From the NCBI GenBank assembly GCA_002803225.1, contig NXFV01000982.1, positions 1-16,916 on the forward strand: a stretch of 16,916 bases of DNA. The letters run 5' to 3'. A program made the position numbers and the translations under genes. Shown here in pieces: positions 9,960 to 16,916 of this stretch. Under the pieces are notes generated by a model. The model searched no databases. It was not told the DNA's origin and worked only from the letters and a program-made list of their open reading frames with translations. Numbering within the stretch: the first letter of the stretch is position 1; the number at the start of each line of letters is the position of its first letter. This stretch comes from Gamarada debralockiae. Taxonomy: Eukaryota; Ascomycota; Leotiomycetes; Helotiales; Hyphodiscaceae.

Positions 9960-11471
9960 TTATGCGCTGAGAAATTCAATGATCTTCTCGCACGCAACTT
10001 CTCGGCCGACTGTCTTGGCCAAAGTCGCAGCAATGGCCTTAGCCTTCTCTGCCATCGCAGCGGAGGAGTCACTGTCGATAACCTTGATCAAAGCTGTCCC
10101 GAGTTCCTCGGCCTCGACTCTGGGAGCTGCGTTGCGGGAGCCCCAGACGCCTATTTCGAGGTACTCCACTCGGGTCGCGAAGTCGTATGTATCGATCCAA
10201 ACGGGAAGGACGATTTGAGGGACACCAACGCTGTGACAAAATTAGTGATTGAAAGGAGATGATGAAAACTTGGAGAAAACAAACCTGATGGCCTCATGGT
10301 AGGAGTTAGATCCACCATGATGAATCATGCAAATCACGTTGCCAGAACGCAAGATCGCGATGGGTTGAGCGGGAAGCCACTCTTCAATGCGAACGCGGCC
10401 GTTTGCGAGCTCCTTGGCGATGATTTGAAAACCGCCGTCTTTGGAATACAGACGTTCTTTGGTACCGCCTTGAGTCTTGAGTTTCCACAAGATCTGAATG
10501 TCGGGCCGACGATCGAGGAGGAGGCGGAGACCGGTGGCGAATTCCGTTGCGAACTCTTCGTCGAACAGGATGTGAGAGCCGAGGTTTACGAGGATGGTTG
10601 GTCGTTGTGCGAGCCATGATGCAAGTTCTGGGTGGCTTTCTGTGATAGGGAGAGTTGCGAGGAGGATTGGGCCTGCACCGGTGACATGGGACGGAATGAG
10701 GAAGGGGAGATCGATTTCAAGAGTGGACATGCAGATAATACGCGCGTCGCCATGACCAGCGAACAGAGAAGGGATCTCTCCCTTGATACCGCAGGAGTTA
10801 CGATATTCAGCAATCTCCTTCAGGTGAGGGTTGGTAGCGCGGGAATAAATAGCTTTGAAAGTGAGGTAGATGTTGGCGAATGTGTGGTACCAGTCCATGG
10901 GGTACGAGAAGCCAGAGCAGATCTGAGGGTACTTCCAGAGGGCACCACCTTTGGGTTGTTGGCGCATCACGTGGTCTTTGAAAGTGTTGGGGCTCAGAAG
11001 GCAGAATTTTTGGCCGAGCTCGTTGCATGCGTCTGTGCCTTGGCTGAAAAGTGGGTCGACGGCACAGAAGGTGGGCTTGATCTCGTTGATGATGTCGACG
11101 GTGCTGCTGTAGCCGATCATGTACTCAACGCCGTTCCAGGTGCCGAGTGTTGCGGGAAGAACGTTGTAGTATGCAAAGATAGCGCCGTTGATTCCAGGTG
11201 GGTGCATCTCGATGAACTCAGTCTTTCGTGCGGCGGCCTCCTTCATCGATTTGCCTGCAATCGTGTGGAAGGTTGCTTTGCTGGGTGTGGAGAAGCCGGA
11301 AATTTTCGATACATCGTTGTTAAGCTCGAGAACGGCTTTTTCCAGCGCGGGGAATGAGGCGATGTGTACATCATACTCTGGTCGCAGGAGGAACTCATAG
11401 GCCACTGCTAGAGCGACGGTCGATTGACCGAGCTCGCAGTTGGTGATGAAAAGAATGCTTTGTTTTGCCAT
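9960..11471 (-). CDS. UDP-glycosyltransferase, GT1 family
   Basis: This is a GT-B-fold glycosyltransferase expected to move a sugar from a UDP-sugar to a lipid, sterol, phenolic or other small acceptor in the cytosol. Exons on minus are 11471-10285 and 10230-9960; the 54-bp intron 10284-10231 (GTTTGT donor, CACAG acceptor, CACTAAT branch-like) is phase 2 and restores the frame, giving 485 aa. The N-terminal Rossmann start is seen (KQSILFITNCELGQSTVALA). The C-terminal nucleotide-sugar-binding region has EEWLP (363-367), HHGGSNS (384-390) and, after the intron, VGVPQIVLPVWIDTYD. The HHGG core is typical of the family donor site, while the rest of the plant PSPG box is relaxed, as usual in fungal members. 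The frame is open 64 codons further upstream, but the ATG at 11471 has an excellent context (CAACAACAATGG) and begins right at the Rossmann strand. No signal peptide or membrane anchor is evident. It is divergent from the MFS gene. The acceptor cannot be told from sequence. Confidence 0.9.
10231..10284 (-). other. Intron of the glycosyltransferase gene
   Basis: A 54-bp spliceosomal intron lies directly after the HHGGSNSYHEAI motif. The unspliced frame runs to a stop at 10242 and loses the last third of the donor-binding domain. Splicing joins AG to C (Ser) and continues into VGVPQIVLPVW, exactly as the family requires. Confidence 0.85.
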
Positions 11472-11587
11472 TGTTGTTGAAAGAAGTGCAAACTTTAAAG
11501 GGCTGATTGGCTTGTTGGAAGCGTTTATTGTGATCAAATGAAGATGCTTGGGTGATCCGAAACAGGAAGCCGCGACGAGACTCGTTT

Positions 11588-11595
11588 GATATAAG
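11588..11595 (-). promoter_or_regulatory. Possible TATA-like element of the glycosyltransferase
   Basis: CTTATATC on minus lies about 117 nt upstream of the ATG, in a position reasonable for a fungal TATA-like element. A CCAAT pentamer at 11510-11506 is only ~35 nt from the ATG and so is more likely in the 5' UTR than a functional CCAAT box. There is no experimental mark in the sequence; weak call. Confidence 0.25.
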
Positions 11596-11823
11596 AAAGA
11601 AATGTGGTCTATTTTGAGAATGACTTCCTCTCTCAAATAGAAATGTGTTTGTTGACTTGTCAAAAATGAAGCCTCACAACTGTGCCGCTATCAGGCTGGG
11701 CGATCGTTCGACGAAGGATCGTGTGGGGGCTGCCCACGTCAGATTGCAGAAGAAGCGCCGAACTATGCGGACTTCTCTGATTTCAGAAATCCAGACACTA
11801 GGACATTATTTTTCGAGACCAGG

Positions 11824-12078
11824 ATAGTATTCTCCGCAAAGGTACCTGTCAGACCCACCTGCGTGCGTTGTGACAGGTGGAAGAATCCTTCCTGTCAGCG
11901 AACAGGGAAAACAAGCTCCTGCCGGGTCCTTTTTGGCCTTGAGGCTTGGAGGAACAGGTATTCGAGGCTCGGAATAAGATTCCAAAGTATGGATAAGGTG
12001 CTGAAATTTCTCATGGGGGAGGACATGGTGGCTATGGAATCTATTCCAGGTACGCGAGAAGACCAAAACGTGGAGTAG
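11824..12078 (+). pseudogene. Possible relic of a fungal Cys-rich (zinc-cluster-like) domain
   Basis: An open plus frame has four cysteines spaced C-x2-C-x7-C-x8-C (CVRCDRWKNPSC, then C nine residues on), followed by an aromatic and basic stretch. The start of this pattern resembles small Cys-rich zinc-binding modules of fungal hypothetical and transcription-regulator proteins, but the expected last cysteines are absent. The frame is open from about 11824 with its first ATG at 11863, and ends at TAG 12076. The opposite strand is also open (12066-11806). It may be a decayed fragment, or chance. It sits between the glycosyltransferase and transporter genes, where a local regulator could have been. 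Confidence 0.2.
11844..11880. repeat. Nested inverted repeat ACCTGTCA / TGACAGGT
   Basis: ACCTGTCA at 11844-11851 is the exact reverse complement of TGACAGGT at 11871-11878. Inside and overlapping it, CCACCTG (11855-11861) pairs with CAGGTGG (11874-11880). The two pairings compete for the same right arm. It could be a dyad protein-binding site in the spacer of the divergent gene pair, or simply part of the decayed coding relic it overlaps. Confidence 0.4.
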
Positions 12079-12877
12079 GAAGGTGGCTTGGCAGCCTACT
12101 CTCTTCTTGGTTTAGTGTCAGCCTTGTTAAGCACGAGCGACTAAGCGAGGCCAAGGGCGGTGGACGCTGGCAGAAAATAATCACCTCGGCGACCAGGGAA
12201 ACTAAGCTCCGACCATATCATGATTACCAACGACAAAGACGAACGATGACCAAAATAAAACTATCAACATGTATCACCACGAAGGGACCGGTACTTGGAT
12301 CTTCATGCTCTCGCGTCGAAGTATGAGAGCACCGGCGCAATATTTTCTTGCATCGTGAGATCATAGACCTCATGCGCATCTCACTGCAGCAACACAGATT
12401 GTGTCACCGGCGGTTCCGGTAGACCGTGTCCTGGGGCAAGCTGCTGGCCAGTGCTGAGCTGACGATGTGACCAGAGCCGCTGATTTCATAAGCGGAAACT
12501 GCTTCGTTATGTATTCAAGTAGAAACCCAAGGATTCAAGGGTGTCACCATGTTCTACGGGTGTACAGCTGAGGAATCATCCTCGTTCCTCACGTGCTTCC
12601 GTCAAGTGCTCCTCCTTTCATTCCTGACAAATGCAGAAGTAGGTTGCAGAATTCGGGGTGTCAGATCAGTTATGTAGGACTCAAGGAGAAGCATCTCCCT
12701 CGGGTAACTGGAAGTTAAGGCTAAATCCTTTTACGGGCGTAGTATCTTGATGACGATCACGTGTCAAGGGGCTTGAAGTCCATCCTGTGTACCGGGAAGG
12801 CTTCCGTGACGTTAGTATGTGTGATATTGGCCGTATTACCCTCCAGCGTCTATTCGCTTCCCGACTGATGGGTCTGT
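12079..12877. other. Intergenic spacer of the divergent pair; two CACGTG sites
   Basis: I found no gene in this stretch. It contains perfect CACGTG palindromes (bHLH/E-box type cores) at 12590-12595 and 12758-12763, and a 7-bp inverted repeat TGCTCTC/GAGAGCA at 12306-12312 and 12325-12331. The hexamer is expected by chance about once in 4 kb, so two within 175 bp upstream of the transporter is only mildly suggestive of regulation. Confidence 0.4.
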
Positions 12878-13093
12878 ATGGGTGATTTCCAGAGCTGCGG
12901 GACTGATTTCCCACCCGACTGGCCCACCTTCATGAACCCCTTGGAATCCCAAGATCAACTACGCGCAATAGACGCCTCCTCCGCACGGGTTCATTGGGAC
13001 CGATCACCGATGGCCGACATTCCTGATGCTCCTGATGTTTGGATAGATGACCTTCCGTTAGACTTCGTCCGTACTGTCAGGCACGAGATGTAG
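12878..13093 (+). CDS. Small acidic ORF, doubtful
   Basis: This ORF encodes 71 residues, rich in Asp and Pro, with an acidic and hydrophobic C-terminal part (PDVWIDDLPLDF) reminiscent of activation-domain composition. It lies 175 nt upstream of the transporter ATG on the same strand. It could be a small protein, an upstream ORF in the transporter leader, a 3' relic of a lost gene, or a chance frame. I recognise no family. Confidence 0.2.
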   Translation: MGDFQSCGTDFPPDWPTFMNPLESQDQLRAIDASSARVHWDRSPMADIPDAPDVWIDDLPLDFVRTVRHEM

Positions 13094-13186
13094 AGTCGTT
13101 CATCTGAAGTTCTACAACGCTCCTCAATTGATACATAGAAGACGTTTCATCTGTTCCTTGGAATTCTCTTGCCTCATCATACCAAG

Positions 13187-13194
13187 TTTTAAAA
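13187..13194 (+). promoter_or_regulatory. Possible TATA-like element of the MFS gene
   Basis: TTTTAAAA lies about 74 nt upstream of the transporter ATG at 13268, followed by a C/T- and CAA-rich leader (TACAACAACTCTTC) typical of fungal transcription start regions. The call rests on position and composition only. Confidence 0.25.
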
Positions 13195-13267
13195 GTACAA
13201 CAACTCTTCATTCCTCAAAGCATCTTTAGCCTTGGCATTCCTTCTTTCAAGTTACCATTCACCGGTC

Positions 13268-15795
13268 ATGGCGTCAATAGTACGATCAAGATCACAAAGT
13301 TCCTCGTCTATCCCGAAGGTGCATGAGGGTAGATCATTAACTACTTCACTGAAAGTGCCTGAAGCAGTCATGTCAAAACAGAATATCAACAACTCTCGTT
13401 CCCAATTGCCGCCTTACCCATCTAACAATTCATCTACAGCTACACTGGTAGAGAAACAGCATGACAGTGAAGCTCCACAGGGTCCTCAAGAAGGTCCTCC
13501 ACAAGGTCCTCCAGAAGGGGCTCCAGAGCAAACTCCCAAGGGGGGTCCGCCACCGCCTGCATACACTGGTGTAAAGATTCTTGAAGGTTGGCATCTTGCA
13601 CTCACAGTATTCGTGTAAGTTCACCTCTAACATGCTGCATGCCATGGCTAACACTACCCTTCCTCAGACTATGCGTTGGTTTATTCCTTGCAACCCTTGA
13701 AAGTACAATCATTGTATGTGACCCCCTTCTCATGCATCGACAACAGCTAATCAGAACAGTCAACTGCTTTAGTCACAATAGCATCGGAGCTCGGCGGATA
13801 CAACAAAGCAAGTTGGGTTGTGGTCGTATACCTCCTGACGTATACCGGTAAGAGACACATGCTCCCATCGCCTGATGTTATACTAACAATGGAACAGCAT
13901 TTCTTGTAGTTTGGACTAGGGTTAGCGACATATTTGGCAGAAAATGGCTACTGATATCATCAACACTTCTATTCATTGCAGCCTCAGTCGGATGTGCCCT
14001 TGCAAACGACATGAATATACTGTAAGTATCCCGCAGCACAAAATGATCCACCTTCTAACTGTGTTTTCAGTATTGGATTTCGAGCGATTCAAGGTATTGG
14101 CGGCTCTGGACTCTACTCACTCTGCTATTCATGCGTCTTGGACGTTGTGCCATACAGACTTATGGCTCCGGTGACAGGAGCAATGACTATGGCTACTGCC
14201 TGTTCGAGTGTTCTTGGTCCCGTGCTCGGAGGTCTCATCACTGTACATACAACATGGCGTGTCAGTAACCCGATCCCCCTTCTTCGAGTGTACACTGACA
14301 AAAGATAGTGGGTCTTCTGGATCAATGTTCCGACGGGTGCATTCATCATAGTATTCGTCTTCTTCATCTTTCCGACCACGACTGGAAAATTTACAAAATC
14401 TAACCTTCATCAGATCGACGTTTTGGGAGTCTTTTTGTCTCTCGGCGCTACTATTACTTTGATTGTGCCCCTTGAAGAAGGTGGCCAGACTTGGCCTTGG
14501 AGTAGTATAGTGGTCATCATGCTCATCGTCGTCTCCGGTATTTTGTGGACAGCATTCGCCGTGTGGGAGACCTGGTTGACCGGACGAGGCAACAAGACTA
14601 GGCTGTTACCCATCTTTCCCATGAGACTTCTAGGTGGTCGTGTCATTGCAGCAACCTTTGCGTAAGTCCTCAATCATATCCACAATCTCGTTATTTTCGC
14701 TGACTGTTCAAATAGTACCGGCTTCCTCACTGGATTTCCATTCATGGTAGTCATTGTCAACCTTCCGCAGCGATTTCAGATTGTCAATGGCTTCACTCCA
14801 TCTACTGCAGGTATCCATATGCTTCCTCTTCTATCTCTAGTGACCGTCGGTGCCTTCGTCACAGGTGTGATTGCTTCCAAGATCAACATTGCTTGGTACT
14901 TGCTCGTTGTCTCCAGCATCATGACCACTGTTGGGATTGGTTTGCTTTCAACTTTACCAAACTCAAATCACATCCCTCCCATCCTGTACTTCTATCAAGT
15001 CATAGTCGGCTTTGGCTTCGGCATGACTCTGACCAGTCTCATGGTAGTTGTCCGATGTGAAGTTCAATTTCAAGATAACGGTAAGTCACATGAACAATCC
15101 CAACATGTATGAAATTTGGATGATTCTAATCCTCTACAGCTGTTGCCACTGGAGCAATCACACAAATTCGGACACTCGGTGGTGTCATTAGCCTTGCTAT
15201 CACCCAAGCTGTCATGATACATCACGTGACCACCCAATTAGTAACGGTGCTCCCCCCTGCCGCAGTTAAAGCAGTCCTCCTATCAACGGAGAATATTCTC
15301 CTACTCGATCCTGTCCAAATGACTGCAACTCGAGAAGCATTTGGTGCAGCAATCAATCTTCAATTCAGGGTGATCATGGGGTTCTCCGCTGCAGCTCTCG
15401 GCGCGGCCCTATTCAGTTGGCGAAGAAACAAAGTTGACATGCATAAGTTGGAAGCGGCGAGAATTGCAAGGCAAAATGGAGTGCCAGAGCCAGCAGACGC
15501 CGCTGGTGCTGAAAATACTTCGCAGGATGTTGAGGCGCAGCGCTGTTGCTCGGTGGATGGCAGATCACAGTGCGAAGGGTGTGATGGAGAGAGCTGTCAG
15601 ACGTGGGAAGGAGGAGAAAAACAATGGGAGGCAGAAGGAGGAGAATCGGAGTTTTACAAGAGCAAGTGGGATACCGGCGCCCAATCAGAACTATGGACCC
15701 TGACGAACCATCCGATCCCTCAAGGCCACCTCTTCCACCCAGCAGAACTCAGTTGTCCTCGCTGCGGGTATTCGATGCTGGACAAGGTCCGATAA
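13268..15795 (+). CDS. MFS drug:proton antiporter-type exporter (DHA, 14-TM)
   Basis: This is a plasma- or vacuolar-membrane transporter expected to export small molecules in exchange for protons. Exons are 13268-13614, 13668-13713, 13760-13847, 13898-14021, 14071-14260, 14309-14661, 14716-15080 and 15140-15795. All seven introns (46-59 bp) have GT-AG ends and restore frame, giving 722 aa. The N-terminus (1-105) is cytosolic, Ser/Pro-rich, with a Gly-Pro repeat. TM1 begins near 108 (WHLALTVFV). Family signatures are a motif A-like RVSDIFGRK (168-176), a motif B-like RAIQGIGGSG (206-215), GPVLGGL (251-257, motif C) and WRWVFWINVP (264-273). Many further hydrophobic segments run to about 599, consistent with 14 TMs. 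The tail (600-722) is long and hydrophilic with cysteines at 640, 641, 649, 652, 657, 710 and 713. The ATG at 13268 is the first in frame after a TTG-only extension; a start at residue 35 is possible. Divergent from the glycosyltransferase. Substrate unknown. Confidence 0.9.
13481..13528 (+). repeat. Four-copy 12-bp repeat coding Gly-Pro tetrapeptides
   Basis: Units GGTCCTCMASAA or a close variant run at 13481, 13493, 13505 and 13517, encoding GPQE, GPPQ, GPPE and GAPE in the cytosolic N-terminus of the MFS transporter. The repeat keeps frame, so copy-number change would lengthen or shorten the protein without breaking it. Confidence 0.8.
13615..13667 (+). other. Intron 1 of the MFS gene
   Basis: Donor GTAAGT and acceptor CCTCAG, with a GGCTAACAC branch-like sequence upstream of the acceptor; 53 bp, phase 2. 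It falls within TM1. The other six introns are 13714-13759, 13848-13897 (perfect TACTAACA branch), 14022-14070, 14261-14308 (GTCAGT donor), 14662-14715 and 15081-15139. Confidence 0.85.
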
Positions 15796-16916
15796 GATGG
15801 GGATTTAATTCAACGGAAACGATGATTAGATGTTTTACGGACATGCTCTTTACGGTTTCTTAACGAGGCGTTTTACGTATTTGTATCATAGTTGGGAGTT
15901 GGAGTTTTAGGAGCAATTGAAAGACATGATCAAAGTCCGGTCTCCAATGATCGTGACCTATTATTATCCTTCCAAACGAAAGTCAGATGAAAGGAAATCT
16001 GTAAGCGGCCAGCGCAGCCTTGTTCGTACAGGCTAATTAGGGTTAATGAGCCTCACTCTTAGTACTTCTACTACTGTGCCCCAACTTGCCCCGGACAAAG
16101 GAGTGCAAATGAAACACAGTTAATACGTCTTAGAATAGTATTAATGTGGTCGCTTTGTGGCCTAAAACAAGACTCCGCCCAGTAGTATCAATCCGCACTC
16201 TTCGCGGCCATGAAAATCATGAAGATATCCAACTAAAGTAATTCATTTCTCTCCCCTACAACTGTAAATAAATTTTTTTTTTCTATCTATCTTATAAAAT
16301 ACAGACAAGCACAAACCTCCCAACCGTGTTCCATTTTACAACATCTGTATTCTTTGGCCTGATTGGCCTCAATGTCCAGCAAAAGTATTATCTACTATTG
16401 CTTCTATCAATTATTTTCTTTAGAGTGCTCTCTTTTTAGAGCAATTATGCCCTATGGCCTTGTCAGGATTGAGCCAAATTTTTTTAGCATCTTGTTTGTT
16501 AAGATCTAATTATAGATAACACGCAGGTCAAAATCAAATGCCTCTCACTACCTTATCAAATATAATCTCTGGTATAAAGGGACGTAGTTAAGAATAAGTC
16601 CAGACTACCACGCTTACCAGGGCACGGCAGTTTCAGTATATGTTAGTTTCTGGGTATTAATTCTGTATAGAATACTTGGAATCTTAAGCCCATATGCTTT
16701 TTGGCGCGGCTAGCTAAATAGGTCAACATGGCCCGCTAACGGCACTCTGCCGCGCTCCGCCACGCTCCACCACGCTCCACCACGCCCCCCCAACTAGCCT
16801 CCAGCAGGGGTTGACAGAATTCGTGCACCACTTCAAAAATCCAACTCTAAATAACTTTAAAACGCAAAGTCCAAATGAACTATAAATTACACCGGGTTCA
16901 TCATAGGAAAGGCGCC
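15796..16916. other. Gene-poor AT-rich region, possible transposon debris
   Basis: No open frame of note and no protein domain is visible after the transporter stop. Composition is AT-rich from about 16110 to 16700, with an A/T homopolymer at about 16268-16282. From about 16690 the sequence turns GC-rich for 100 bases, then AT-rich again to the end (16805-16916). The abrupt change of composition suggests a remnant or edge of a mobile element, but I found neither inverted ends nor a transposase. Confidence 0.4.
16751..16790. repeat. 10-bp GC-rich tandem repeat
   Basis: Four consecutive 10-mers (CGCGCTCCGC, CACGCTCCAC twice, CACGCCCCCC) form a short array, the middle two identical. It sits at an abrupt composition boundary between AT-rich blocks. 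Confidence 0.7.

Noticed and set aside
10632..11357. 241-aa open frame antisense to the glycosyltransferase
   Set aside because: The minus strand carries a clear family domain with a proper start and intron; the plus frame is a mirror of biased codon use.
11472..11663. 64-residue N-terminal extension of the glycosyltransferase
   Set aside because: It is open in frame, but the ATG at 11471 has the best start context and begins at the expected Rossmann strand; the extension contains a likely leader and TATA-like sequence.
14125..14673. Minus-strand open frames across the transporter
   Set aside because: They are antisense shadows of exons five and six, which carry MFS motifs and correct splice sites on plus.
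16037..16042. Telomere-type TTAGGG
   Set aside because: A single copy only, not an array.

Overview
The window looks like nuclear DNA of a filamentous ascomycete (Pezizomycotina). The evidence is very short spliceosomal introns (46-59 bp) with GTAAGT-type donors, CTAAC/CTAAT-type branch sequences and AG acceptors, together with fungal gene families: a fungal-type UDP-glycosyltransferase, a DHA-type major facilitator transporter, and an F-box protein. A leotiomycete host is a guess from the style of the decayed genes and was not tested.

Layout. Positions 1-600 are repeat-rich: a C-rich stretch, six tandem copies of a ~30-bp AT-rich unit carrying a palindrome, and four degenerate copies of a CTCTACTAT motif. 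Positions ~1039-5152 (+) read as one long decayed gene or two adjacent ones. It has a helical/coiled-coil N-terminal half (1039-3558) and a C-terminal array of about eight C2H2 zinc fingers (3559-5152), interrupted by stops and frameshifts but with recognisable introns. Positions 5153-6322 hold no gene I can support. An F-box/leucine-rich gene runs on the minus strand (8176-6323); its introns are intact, but it has lost its ATG (CTG in a good start context) and has a 1-nt frameshift at 7109. Positions 8177-9959 are intergenic and contain a long pyrimidine-rich, Pro/Ser/Thr-rich tract.

The two intact genes are divergent. A family-1 glycosyltransferase lies on minus (11471-9960, one intron, 485 aa). 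A 14-TM-type MFS exporter lies on plus (13268-15795, seven introns, 722 aa) and has an unusual Pro-rich N-terminus and Cys-rich C-terminal tail. The ~1.8-kb spacer between them carries a possible zinc-cluster relic, two CACGTG sites and a small acidic ORF. A glycosyltransferase next to an exporter would suit glycosylation followed by efflux, either as detoxification or as the edge of a secondary-metabolite cluster; this is inference only.

Positions 15796-16916 are gene-poor and AT-rich, ending in a GC-rich 10-bp tandem repeat, possibly transposon debris. The window therefore holds two living genes between decayed genes and repeats. I found no clearly new system; the most unusual features are the zinc-finger relic with repeated phase-1 intron positions and the Cys-rich tail of the transporter.
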